In this document: positions 9,182-17,375 of the stretch, one piece after another | How positions within the stretch are numbered: the stretch's first letter is position 1 | Layout: each line of letters begins with the position of its first letter | Origin: Bdellovibrionales bacterium GWA2_49_15 | GTDB taxonomy: Bacteria; Bdellovibrionota; Bacteriovoracia; Bacteriovoracales; Bacteriovoracaceae | Direction of reading: 5' to 3' | Assembly (NCBI GenBank): GCA_001769855.1 | Contig: MEPP01000026.1 | Coordinates: forward strand, 1-64,000 | Length of the DNA: 64,000 nt | Notes under the pieces: model-generated | Told to the model about the DNA's origin: nothing | The model's input: the letters and a program-made list of their open reading frames with translations, nothing else | Databases searched by the model: none | Program-made: the position numbers and the translations under genes

Positions 9182-10159
9182 ATGAGTCCTGATTTTTCCA
9201 AGAACTCGGCGAAAGCAAGTATCTTAATTGCCTTTGGAGGAAACGCTCTGGATGTAAAGAGTGGGCCCAATATTCATCAAAAGGAAGAATTTATTGTGGC
9301 CCGCAGGAGTATGGAACAAGTCGTGGATCTGTTACAGGCCGGTTATGAGCACATCGTCGTGACACACGGAAATGGCCCTCAAGTCGGACGCATTTTTTTG
9401 CAGCAGGAGTTAACCAAAGATGAATTTAGTCGTCAGGTTACCTTGGATGTCTGCGTTGCCGATAGCCAAGGTAGGATCGGATATATTTTGCAAAACGTTT
9501 TCGACAATATCTGCTTTCAACGCAAGATTAATAAAAAAACATCCACCGTTGTTACTCAAGTTATTGTGGACAAAGACGACCCTGCCTTTTTGAAGCCGAC
9601 AAAGTTCATTGGTACCTTTTACACAAAATCCCAGGCCTTAAGCCTGGAGCAAGAGCGTGGCTGGGTGATGAAGGAAGATGCTGGTCGCGGTTGGCGTCGT
9701 GTGGTTCCTTCTCCCTTGCCCAAAGAAATTATTGAAAAAAAACTTTTTAAAACTCTTCTCTCCATGGGATTTATTGCTATTGGAGCGGGCGGCGGGGGCA
9801 TTCCCGTCTACCGCAAACCCGATGGTGAAATTCGTGGCGTCGAAGCGGTTATTGATAAAGATCGCACCTCGGCGCTCTTGGCCACCGATATTGGCATTGA
9901 TATTTTCGTGATTTTAACAGAGGCAGACCATGTCTACATCGACTATAAGAAGCCAACTGAAAAGGCACTCGGTTTGATTCGTCTGGCCGAGCTTGAAGGG
10001 TATGTTAAAAACGGCTATTTCCCCGACGGAAGTATGGGGCCGAAAGTTGAAGCTGCCATGAGCTTCGTTAGAAATACCGGAAAAAAGGCCATCATCGCCA
10101 ATCTTTTCAAATTAAAAGATGCCATTGAGGGAAAGACTGGCACGACCATTATTCCCTAA
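9182..10159 (+). CDS. arcC: Carbamate kinase
   Basis: This enzyme transfers phosphate from carbamoyl phosphate to ADP, giving ATP, ammonia and CO2. The 325-residue product has the family's N-terminal 'IAFGGNAL', then 'VTHGNGPQVG', the central 'IGAGGGGIPV' nucleotide-binding loop and 'VIDKDRTSALLA', all hallmarks of carbamate kinase. The ATG at 9182 is preferred over the GTG at 9179 because GGAGG sits 6 nt before it. It closes the ygeW-ygeY-arcC run and is convergent with arcA, with only 7 nt between the stop codons. It would serve both the YgeW branch and the arginine deiminase branch. Confidence 0.94.
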   Translation: MSPDFSKNSAKASILIAFGGNALDVKSGPNIHQKEEFIVARRSMEQVVDLLQAGYEHIVVTHGNGPQVGRIFLQQELTKDEFSRQVTLDVCVADSQGRIGYILQNVFDNICFQRKINKKTSTVVTQVIVDKDDPAFLKPTKFIGTFYTKSQALSLEQERGWVMKEDAGRGWRRVVPSPLPKEIIEKKLFKTLLSMGFIAIGAGGGGIPVYRKPDGEIRGVEAVIDKDRTSALLATDIGIDIFVILTEADHVYIDYKKPTEKALGLIRLAELEGYVKNGYFPDGSMGPKVEAAMSFVRNTGKKAIIANLFKLKDAIEGKTGTTIIP

Positions 10160-10166
10160 CTAAAAA

Positions 10167-11417
10167 TTAAAATTTATCTCGGATCAAAGGTTGTGTTAAA
10201 CAGCGTGGACCTCCTCTGGCGCGGCAGAGTTCGTCACCTTGAATCAAAATTGCCAGCTTCCGATCCATCTCAACTTCAAAAGTCGGCGTGAGAACTTCTG
10301 AGGCATTGACGACAAGATATCCCGCTTTCGAAAGTTCTTTGGCGGTATAGACATTCCTGGCATAGGTCATGATGATTCCTGGAGCGATACAGAAGGCGTT
10401 GGCCCCTTGAGTCCATTGCTCGCGTTTTTGATTTATCAGATTTTCCTTACCGCCACAATAGATCGGAGTGAGATTAATTCCAACTTCGGCGAGGCCTTCG
10501 AAAATAGTATCAAATTTCTTCTCTTTGGGTTTTTCACCTGTCAAATCAAAGAAACTTATCTCGGCACGACTCGGGCTTTCTTTGGCAAAAAGCGGAGGGT
10601 AAATGATGCATTCTGTTTGGGAGATTCGGGTAAAAACTGTATCGAGGTGAATGAAGCTAACCTTGGGTGGCAGTTTCGCCACAAAGAGGTAGGCGACGCC
10701 TAATTTTTTTAACTCCCCAGCCAGCATTTTGATGGAGCTTAAGGTTGTTCTGCTGGAAAGGCCGATGAAGATCGTTTGATGATCAACCACTAAGAAATCT
10801 CCGCCTTCAAGCGTAATTTTGGCCTTTTCAGTCGAGAGTTCATGCAGATCAATCAGATTCTGGGGCATGCCAAAGAGGGTATGGTTTCTAAAAATAAAGG
10901 TGAGAATTTTGGCCTCACGCTGTCGTACTGGCTCGGCCATGGCAGAAGCTAAAATTTTATCGTAGACCGTAATAACCGGATCTCGCGCGAAAATGAAATT
11001 GGGTACGGGTTTAAAAAAATACAGTTTTTCATCAGTCATGACATTGGGGGCATGCAGGATGCCATAGATGAGAGCATTGCCCAGTTCAGAAGGAGTCATG
11101 CGTTTAAGCTTTTGAAAAACCTCGTCGGAAAAATTTTCCAACTGTTGAAGTTGATCAAGAAAGGCATCGATAATGTGTGGCTTGGCCGTCATTAGGGTTT
11201 CGATCAATAGACTTTGAGCATCATAGGTTTCGGCATCAAATTTATGAAATACCTCACACATTTGATCATGCTCTTGCTGAGCACGTTCACCAAAAAGGAT
11301 ATCTTCCATCAAAAGTTCCTTTGTCATTTCTGGAACGATGATGTCGATCTCTTTGCCGGGTCGGTGTACCAGCACTTTTCGAAGTCTTCCGATTTCTGAG
11401 TAGACTTGCGGTTTCAT
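10167..11417 (-). CDS. arcA: Arginine deiminase
   Basis: This enzyme hydrolyses arginine to citrulline and ammonia, the first step of the arginine deiminase pathway. The 416-residue protein has the expected landmarks: N-terminal 'SEIGRLRKVLVHRPG', 'FARDPVI', 'LEGGDFLVV' with the substrate-binding acidic residues, 'FIHLDTVFTR' with the catalytic His, and the catalytic Cys406 in 'ARGGPRCLTQPL'. The usual bacterial version of the last motif has CMS; here it is CLT, a conservative change. Its ATG directly follows the TGA of the preceding unknown gene, so translation is probably coupled. It belongs to a minus-strand unit with that gene and arcB. Confidence 0.94.
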   Translation of the reverse strand: MKPQVYSEIGRLRKVLVHRPGKEIDIIVPEMTKELLMEDILFGERAQQEHDQMCEVFHKFDAETYDAQSLLIETLMTAKPHIIDAFLDQLQQLENFSDEVFQKLKRMTPSELGNALIYGILHAPNVMTDEKLYFFKPVPNFIFARDPVITVYDKILASAMAEPVRQREAKILTFIFRNHTLFGMPQNLIDLHELSTEKAKITLEGGDFLVVDHQTIFIGLSSRTTLSSIKMLAGELKKLGVAYLFVAKLPPKVSFIHLDTVFTRISQTECIIYPPLFAKESPSRAEISFFDLTGEKPKEKKFDTIFEGLAEVGINLTPIYCGGKENLINQKREQWTQGANAFCIAPGIIMTYARNVYTAKELSKAGYLVVNASEVLTPTFEVEMDRKLAILIQGDELCRARGGPRCLTQPLIRDKF

Positions 11418-12263
11418 TCAAAGAACCTCTTTTTTTAAGGGAAGAAAACGTTTTTCCCCCTTCATAATGGGTCGTCCTACAATAGTGTACTGGAACTTTT
11501 TCTCTTCAATTTCTTTTTGCATTTGGATCAAGGCCTGTTCGTCCTCTCCGTCAAAAAGAAGATCATATTGGGGGGCCGCTCTTTCCTTGCCGGAGAGGGC
11601 GGCAATGGAGCCTTGATCGGTATAATACGAAACATAGGTCATGGTTTTGCTAAATGAATGCGCCGGCGTATAGGAGCTATATATGGCCATGTCCGCAAGC
11701 TGCAAATGAATGTTCAGTGAGGGGGAATCCCATTGAGTTGCACCGAACATTTTATTGATCTTTAAAACTTTCACTCCGAATGCTTTGCACAGCAGGGCAA
11801 GTCCGGGAAATCCTTTGTTGCCTAAAACCCGATTGGCGGTACAAAGATTGTGGCCAAACCAGCTTCCATTGGAGGCCATGGGAATCGCGATATACATGCA
11901 GATGGGGACGGGGCCTTCATAACCTGCAGGGACCTGATATTCGTTTTTCGCCTCTGTTGATAAATCGGAGGCATTAATTTGAAAACCAAAAATGCCCCCC
12001 GGCATTTCTCCACAATCAAAGAAAACCCACTTATCCATTGGCATACCGACTTGTCCGAAGGAAAGTCCGTCTAGCCGATGAAGCAAATCAAAAAAAATAG
12101 ATTTTTTTGAATCAATACACGAATAAAGATTTTCTTTTTTTATGCTGATCCCAAAGGGAGAAAGATCATAACATTTAAGATTCTCGGGATAGGTCAGCAA
12201 AAAAGGTTCACATTCTTTCAAGATCTTCTGATATTTCTTGTCGATTGATGCGAGCAAATTCAT
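11418..12263 (-). CDS. Unrecognised protein inside the arginine deiminase operon
   Basis: I do not recognise this 281-residue protein. It has no signal peptide or membrane segment and is probably cytoplasmic. A notable central block, about residues 140-215, is rich in potential functional residues: 'WFGHNLCTANRVLG', 'MFGATQWDSPSLNIHLQLAD' and 'YTPAHSFSKTMTYVS'. The many His, Asp, Asn and Cys residues in these short motifs suggest an enzyme rather than a structural protein. It lies between arcB (2-nt gap upstream) and arcA (stop TGA abuts the arcA ATG), so it is made together with the arginine deiminase pathway and probably acts on arginine, citrulline, ornithine or a related compound. Confidence 0.8.
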   Translation of the reverse strand: MNLLASIDKKYQKILKECEPFLLTYPENLKCYDLSPFGISIKKENLYSCIDSKKSIFFDLLHRLDGLSFGQVGMPMDKWVFFDCGEMPGGIFGFQINASDLSTEAKNEYQVPAGYEGPVPICMYIAIPMASNGSWFGHNLCTANRVLGNKGFPGLALLCKAFGVKVLKINKMFGATQWDSPSLNIHLQLADMAIYSSYTPAHSFSKTMTYVSYYTDQGSIAALSGKERAAPQYDLLFDGEDEQALIQMQKEIEEKKFQYTIVGRPIMKGEKRFLPLKKEVL

Positions 12264-12265
12264 TG

Positions 12266-13273
12266 TCAGATCACTCCTACCAGACTTGCAATCATGACCG
12301 CCTTAATCGTGTGTAAGCGATTTTCCGCCTCGTCAAAAACAATCGAGGCCTTGGATTCAAACACTTCTTCGGTCACCTCAACGCCGTCGAGACCAAATTT
12401 TTCAAAAATATCTTTTCCGACCTTGGTGTTTTTATCGTGGAAGGCCGGCAGGCAGTGCATGAATTTTACATTATTATTGCCGGATAACTTCATCAGCTGA
12501 CTATTGACTTGATAAGGCTTGAGTTCGGCAATGCGCTCGCGCCATGCTGAATCTGGTTCACCCATAGAAACCCAAACATCGGTCACGATGAAATCAACAC
12601 CTTTGACGGCCTCTTTGACATCCTCGGTGAAAAGCAGTTTCGCCCCGGTGTCTTTGGCAATTTTTTGGCATTCTGAAATAAGCTCTTCCGAGGGCCAGTA
12701 AGCTTTAGGCGCAGCGATGCGAAGGTCCATGCCCATGAGAGCGGCACCTTCCAGATAGGAGTTACCCATATTGAAACGGGCATCACCGGTATAACAAAAG
12801 GAAAGATCTTTCAAAGGCCGTTTAGCATGTTCGATCATGGTCATAAAATCGGCCAGAATTTGAGTCGGATGAAATTCATTGGTGAGACCATTCCAAATGG
12901 GAACACCCGCATATTTTGCCAGCTCCTCGACAATGGTTTGGCCAAAACCGCGGTATTGAATTCCATCGTACATCCGACCGATCACTCTCGCCGTGTCTTT
13001 GACGGATTCTTTATGACCAATTTGTGATCCCGATGAATCTAAATACGTCACATGGGCGCCTTGATCGAAGGCCGCAACCTCAAAGGCGCAACGAGTTCGA
13101 GTCGAGGTTTTCTCAAAAATAAGGGCAATATTTTTATTTTTCAGATATTGGGATTCGGCACCGGATTTTTTGTCTTTTTTTAACTTAATCGAAAGATCAA
13201 TTAAGTATTGCAGCTCGGCGGGAGTATAGTCGGTAAGACGTAATAAATGGCGATTCTTTAGATTCATTTTCAT
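12266..13273 (-). CDS. arcB: Ornithine carbamoyltransferase, probably catabolic
   Basis: It interconverts citrulline plus phosphate with ornithine plus carbamoyl phosphate. The 335-residue product has '[21 protein letters not shown]' (carbamoyl-phosphate loop), '[16 protein letters not shown]', '[11 protein letters not shown]' and the ornithine-loop 'MHCLPAFHD', the standard ornithine carbamoyltransferase signature. Being the first gene before the unknown gene and arcA favours a catabolic role, though the sequence alone cannot exclude the biosynthetic ArgF. AGGAGA lies 6 nt before the chosen ATG. A region of about 150 nt separates it from the pyrB-like gene upstream, so it may have its own promoter. 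Confidence 0.93.
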   Translation of the reverse strand: MKMNLKNRHLLRLTDYTPAELQYLIDLSIKLKKDKKSGAESQYLKNKNIALIFEKTSTRTRCAFEVAAFDQGAHVTYLDSSGSQIGHKESVKDTARVIGRMYDGIQYRGFGQTIVEELAKYAGVPIWNGLTNEFHPTQILADFMTMIEHAKRPLKDLSFCYTGDARFNMGNSYLEGAALMGMDLRIAAPKAYWPSEELISECQKIAKDTGAKLLFTEDVKEAVKGVDFIVTDVWVSMGEPDSAWRERIAELKPYQVNSQLMKLSGNNNVKFMHCLPAFHDKNTKVGKDIFEKFGLDGVEVTEEVFESKASIVFDEAENRLHTIKAVMIASLVGVI

Positions 13274-13420
13274 GTTCTCTCCTGATCATTTCTTAAGCAC
13301 GGCCAATGAATTTGAGGCGTTGTGACTCTAGCAAATGAACTACAAGTAAGCTAGGTTACTCAAGGTAATGCACCTCTCTGTTGCAAGGTGCCAAGTCTAA
13401 TAAATATCATCTTTGTTGAA

Positions 13421-14521
13421 TCAAAATCTTTTTATCGGCATCGGCCCATCATATTGCAGGATCTCCTCATGCACATTAAAAATGAAGGCTATAAGTGCCG
13501 CGCGAGTCCACATCCCATTTCTTTCTTCTCTCCAATATTTTGCTCGCGGGTCGGGGTCGATTGCCACATCGATCTCATCGCGACGTGGAAACGGATGGAG
13601 GATGACGGCCGAAGATTTTACCTTGTTCATGTGCTCCAGGCGCAGCTTAAACTTTGAAATATCAACACGCCCGGATGCGCCGGAGCCAGCATCGTGCTCA
13701 TCTTGAATGCGTGTCATATAAATCGCATCCGCAAGAGGAAGGACTCGCTCCATCGATTCAGTTTCGATGGTGTAGGCAATCTTATGCTCATCGAGGAACT
13801 CAAGAATATCCTTTTCCATTTGAAATGCTTTTGGTGCGGCAAAGATAAGTCGCATATCCTTATAATTCTTCATCAAATAAGATAGCGAGCGAACAGTTCG
13901 ACCGCGCTTTAAATCTCCCACCATCAAAATGGTTTTCCGATCGAGCCCGCCCTGCAGGTGAAAGGATCGCTGAAGCGTATAGATGTCGAGAATAGCTTGG
14001 GTCGGATGTTGATCTGCCCCGGAGCCGCCGTTAATGACAGGAACCGGGCGATTGGAAAAAGTATTAAGCAGCCATGCCGCGCGCTCGGCAGAGTCGCGCT
14101 CTTTGTGGCGCATAATAATCAGGTCCGTATAGGAAGAAAAAGTTCGGAGTGAATCATCTGAACTCTCACCTTTCACTTCACTTGAAACCGAAGTATCGCG
14201 AATCTCAGAGGTCCTCATACCTAAGAGATGGCAGGCGTTTTCAAATGAAAGAAAGGTTCTCGACGATGGCTGGGCAAAGTAGAGCATCGCACGCTTATGG
14301 GGCAGAAGACTCTGCAGGAAAACTGCACCTTCTTTTGTTTTCGAAATGTCGCGAAGCATGTTCGTTATATTGTAAATAGTATCGAGGAAACTGCGATCGA
14401 GCTGTTGGGAAATCACCATGTCGAACACTCGGCCGTCGCGCTTAAAGTATTCTACTTTTTCGTGAGCAGATTTATTATGAAAAAGTGCGAACTGTTCATC
14501 TTGCGCATTCATATTATTCAT
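13421..14521 (-). CDS. pyrB: Aspartate carbamoyltransferase-like protein
   Basis: The third carbamoyltransferase paralogue in 8 kb. The carbamoyl-phosphate loop is 'AQPSSRTFLSFENACHLLG' and the later 'GADQHPTQAILDIYTL' is the aspartate-carbamoyltransferase type. The protein (366 residues) is longer than ordinary PyrB (about 310), owing to an N-terminal extension of about 40 residues and an insertion around 'VKGESSDDSLRTFSSYTDL'. It may make carbamoyl aspartate for pyrimidines or act on a different acceptor. The start at 14521 (ATG) follows GGGAG; an upstream TTG at 14533 is less likely. It is on the same strand as arcB but separated by about 150 nt. Confidence 0.82.
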   Translation of the reverse strand: MNNMNAQDEQFALFHNKSAHEKVEYFKRDGRVFDMVISQQLDRSFLDTIYNITNMLRDISKTKEGAVFLQSLLPHKRAMLYFAQPSSRTFLSFENACHLLGMRTSEIRDTSVSSEVKGESSDDSLRTFSSYTDLIIMRHKERDSAERAAWLLNTFSNRPVPVINGGSGADQHPTQAILDIYTLQRSFHLQGGLDRKTILMVGDLKRGRTVRSLSYLMKNYKDMRLIFAAPKAFQMEKDILEFLDEHKIAYTIETESMERVLPLADAIYMTRIQDEHDAGSGASGRVDISKFKLRLEHMNKVKSSAVILHPFPRRDEIDVAIDPDPRAKYWREERNGMWTRAALIAFIFNVHEEILQYDGPMPIKRF

Positions 14522-14629
14522 ATCAGCTCCCAAGGATATTAAGGATTGTTGGCGCTATGGTATCAGCATCGAGACATGAATAAAACTTGGATTTACAACT
14601 TTTTAGACAGGGATTTTATGCATTGTTTC

Positions 14630-15185
14630 TTTGATCTTCACATGAAACTCGGTGTTCATTACCCCCTGGATAAAACCACTCGCATCCAATGTGTGATAAG
14701 TTCAACTTGTTTTTCCGATACCGCTTTCAAAATTCCAAGGGCCAAATTATTTTCATCTTTCAAAAGGTCTCCAAATCGTTGACTTGCTGCTGTTCGAGTT
14801 AAAACGGCCCCTTGTGAAACGGTGTAACGAATGGCCTCACTCATGATGTATTCACGTAACATCGGGCCAAGCGCTGCTCGTCCATCACCATGTTGGACCT
14901 GAACCCTTGAATTGAATGTCAACTCGTCTCATGTCAGGGGTAATATGTTCACCCATGAGTATCGCCTGTCCATCGCCTAAGATTGTAAAATGTCCGAACT
15001 GGTGGCCGGCATAAGCTTGGAAGATGGGGGAGACATTTTTCCGGGAGACAGTTTCCCGTAAGTATTTCAGCCATTTGCCCATCGGTGTAATCCGAGAAAT
15101 CCAGTCCGAGATTTGTGGCAAGCGTGCTGTTTAGGATTATTGTTTTAGGTCTCGGCAGGCAGGGCATGGCCACAAATGCCTAACT
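14630..15185 (-). pseudogene. selO: Decayed selO (YdiU-type protein adenylyltransferase)
   Basis: Successive fragments of the SelO pseudokinase family appear in different frames and in the right order. First comes '[21 protein letters not shown]', then after a frameshift in a run of A (near 15039) '[20 protein letters not shown]' and '[11 protein letters not shown]'. After a small deletion near 14895 follow '[19 protein letters not shown]', then 'GAVLTRTAAS' with an internal deletion, and finally 'QGVMNTE' after another frameshift, matching the family's HGVMNTDN motif. Only about 550 of roughly 1450 nt remain, and the C-terminal two thirds are missing. Intact SelO transfers AMP to proteins; this copy cannot make an active enzyme. 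Confidence 0.85.
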
Positions 15186-15191
15186 AAATGC

Positions 15192-15197
15192 TATTAT
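15192..15197 (+). promoter_or_regulatory. Extended -10 element before the yqaA-like gene
   Basis: TATTAT at 15192-15197 is preceded by TG at 15189-15190, the extended -10 form. It ends 6 nt before the ATG at 15204, and no ribosome site or good -35 box is visible. Confidence 0.35.
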
Positions 15198-15203
15198 TTA
15201 GTA

Positions 15204-15758
15204 ATGAAAAAAATTCACCTATCTCTTACCCGTCATGTTAAGTTTCTTCAGCAGTATATCGATCGCATCTGGTATGCTCCGCTTATCGCATTCCTGGCAG
15301 CGCTGGATAATATTATTCTGGTCATTCCCAATGATGGAATTTTGATCTCCAGTGCCATGATGGTGCCTCGGCGCTGGTTTTCATTTGTCCTATGGGTTGC
15401 GATGGGTTCAGTTTTGGGTGCCATTGCCTTGGCCCTCATGGTTAAATTTAACGGCCTTCCATGGGTGTTAGAAATGTCCCCGGATATTGAGCAAACTAAA
15501 TCATGGATCTGGACCGAGCATTTTTTTAAGCAGTATGGATTGCTACTGGTGTTCGTGGTTGCCTCTGCGCCTGTTGCCCAGCAACCCACCGTGGTGCTTG
15601 CCAGTTTGGCGGGAACGCCCGTGCATGAATTGGCGATAGTTATCTTCCTCGGACGGTTCGTGAAATTTTTCATCATGGCCTACCTCGGGGCCCATGCTCC
15701 TAGATTGCTCGGAAGAATGTGGCGGGAGAAGGCAAAAGAACAAGGCGCAGTCGTGTGA
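15204..15758 (+). CDS. VTT/DedA-like membrane protein, YqaA type
   Basis: A 184-residue inner-membrane protein with several hydrophobic segments, including two re-entrant-like stretches. The motif 'FLAALDNIILVIPNDGILI' near the start and 'LLVFVVASAPVAQQPTVVLASLAG' with 'IVIFLGRFVKFFIMAYLG' resemble the VTT (SNARE-associated) family to which DedA and YqaA belong. Members are thought to move lipids or other small molecules across the membrane. Its role here is unknown. The start has no Shine-Dalgarno sequence but sits 6 nt after an extended -10 box. Confidence 0.72.
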   Translation: MKKIHLSLTRHVKFLQQYIDRIWYAPLIAFLAALDNIILVIPNDGILISSAMMVPRRWFSFVLWVAMGSVLGAIALALMVKFNGLPWVLEMSPDIEQTKSWIWTEHFFKQYGLLLVFVVASAPVAQQPTVVLASLAGTPVHELAIVIFLGRFVKFFIMAYLGAHAPRLLGRMWREKAKEQGAVV

Positions 15759-15789
15759 TGAAAGTCTGGTAATTGAGTGATTAACGATC

Positions 15790-15818
15790 TTGTGCACATC
15801 CGGTTGGCACAGTATTAA
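15790..15818 (+). promoter_or_regulatory. Promoter of the 15.8-kb histidine kinase gene
   Basis: TTGTGC (15790-15795), a 17-nt spacer and TATTAA (15813-15818) precede the ATG at 15829 by 10 nt. No ribosome site is present, so the transcript would have at most a few leader bases. Confidence 0.45.
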
Positions 15819-15828
15819 TAAATAGTAC

Positions 15829-17319
15829 ATGCTCATAAAAACCCATCGAAGTATGGTCGCCATGATCCCTTTCATTATTCAGCTCCTCTATGGCCTTTCA
15901 TTCTTTTCGATGGGTATCGTCGTCCTGCTTCAGTCGGGACTTCCCGCAGGTCTGATTCCGCGCTCGGCCCTGTTGTTGCTTGGCCTCTTCGGCATTGCTC
16001 ATGGCACGCACGAATTCTGCGGTCTTCTTCTCCTGGTCTTGTCCCGTCCCCAGACTTTTGTTGAACTACGAAATTCTGTTGAGTTCTTGGACCTAGTGCT
16101 GCTTATCACCTCCTACGTCTTGCTTGCGATGTTCGCGGTCGATCTGCTTATTAAGGCGCAGTTTTACGCTCGGAGATGGAGAATTATTCCGCCTATTCTT
16201 TTAGTTTTGTGGTCGCTTTCCTCTGTCTTCTATTGGCAATCTTTTCCGAGTACGAGCTTCGCGGTATTGCTGGCCGATACAAAAACGTTCGCCCGCTACT
16301 TCGTAGGTTTTCCCGGTACGCTTCTTAGCGCGTATGCGTTCTACTCGATTGCGAGGGTACAGCGCCATTCACTCAACCATAGAGGTTTCATTTATTTAAT
16401 GGGTACCGCTTCCGCCTTTGCTACTTACGCGTTATTCGGCGGCCTAATCGCTAACCATCCTGCGCGTTTTTTTCCAGCATCGGCCCTGAGCATTGAAACC
16501 TTTGAAGCATCTTTTGGTTTTTCGGTCAAACTCGTGCGTACCTTCTGCGCAGTCACGATTAGCGGATTTGTTTCTCTCGAACTAGTCATCGAGATGGGCA
16601 AGCTACGAACTGAGTGGAGCCGATTGCGCGAAGAATTTATCGCCGTAATCGCCCATGATCTACGTTCGCCTCTTGCCTCCATTGTCACGGGCGCACAGCT
16701 TTTAGAACGCCTCGAAGGCGACGGCAGCACCGGGCATAAGCAGAAAATGGAGCAGATCATAAAAGTTATTCTCACGGGGTGTAATAGTCTAAATCGCATG
16801 ATCTCGGACCTGCTCGATTCTTCACTCGTTGAGACCCACCGTGTCGTACTTAAAACTGAAACAATTGACGTGATCGCATACCTGCAGAATGTGCTGGCGA
16901 AATTGCCATACCTATCTTCGAGTAATCCGATAAAGGTCCGGTTGCCCGATGGAAAAATTTATGTAGATGCCGATCCGCAGCGGTTAGAACAGATATTGGC
17001 AAATCTTTTGTCCAATGCCCGGAAGTACGCCACCCCCGGTACAGAAATTTCCGTCGAAGCCGAACTCAAATTCTCGGAAGTCATTGTGTCGATAACTAAC
17101 TTGGGCGGAGGCATTCGGCCCGAAGAACAGGCGATGATTTTTTCTCGTTTCCAACGCTCGAAATCTGCTCGAAAGAGCAACGTGGCAGGGATAGGTTTAG
17201 GCCTACACATTGTCAAGGGGCTGGTGGAGGCCCACGGTGGCCGGGTTTGGGTAGAGTCCGTGCCTGAGCAAAACGCAACCTTTCGCTTCACGCTTCCTCT
17301 CAAACAGCAATCCGCTTGA
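15829..17319 (+). CDS. Membrane sensor histidine kinase
   Basis: A 496-residue sensor kinase. The first 250 residues contain about seven hydrophobic segments and no large periplasmic loop, so the membrane region itself may sense the stimulus. Then follow a HisKA dimerisation domain with the phosphorylated His276 in 'IAVIAHDLRSPLAS' and an ATPase domain with the N box 'QILANLLSNARKYA' and the G2 box 'GIGLGLHIVKGLVEAHGGRV'. The output domain is absent and no response regulator gene is adjacent, so its partner is encoded elsewhere. It lies upstream of pepT, with 56 nt between them. Confidence 0.9.
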   Translation: MLIKTHRSMVAMIPFIIQLLYGLSFFSMGIVVLLQSGLPAGLIPRSALLLLGLFGIAHGTHEFCGLLLLVLSRPQTFVELRNSVEFLDLVLLITSYVLLAMFAVDLLIKAQFYARRWRIIPPILLVLWSLSSVFYWQSFPSTSFAVLLADTKTFARYFVGFPGTLLSAYAFYSIARVQRHSLNHRGFIYLMGTASAFATYALFGGLIANHPARFFPASALSIETFEASFGFSVKLVRTFCAVTISGFVSLELVIEMGKLRTEWSRLREEFIAVIAHDLRSPLASIVTGAQLLERLEGDGSTGHKQKMEQIIKVILTGCNSLNRMISDLLDSSLVETHRVVLKTETIDVIAYLQNVLAKLPYLSSSNPIKVRLPDGKIYVDADPQRLEQILANLLSNARKYATPGTEISVEAELKFSEVIVSITNLGGGIRPEEQAMIFSRFQRSKSARKSNVAGIGLGLHIVKGLVEAHGGRVWVESVPEQNATFRFTLPLKQQSA

Positions 17320-17375
17320 ACCGTTTTCAGGCTAAGATATTTTGTGATAAGTTGGCGGCACGAAAGAGGTGATCT

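Noticed and set aside
13355..13400. Hairpin GCACCT/AGGTGC between pyrB-like gene and arcB
   Set aside because: Short stem without a T-run; not strong enough to call a terminator.
14546..14782. Plus-strand 78-residue ORF over the selO remnant
   Set aside because: It reads antisense through the recognisable selO fragments and has no start signal.
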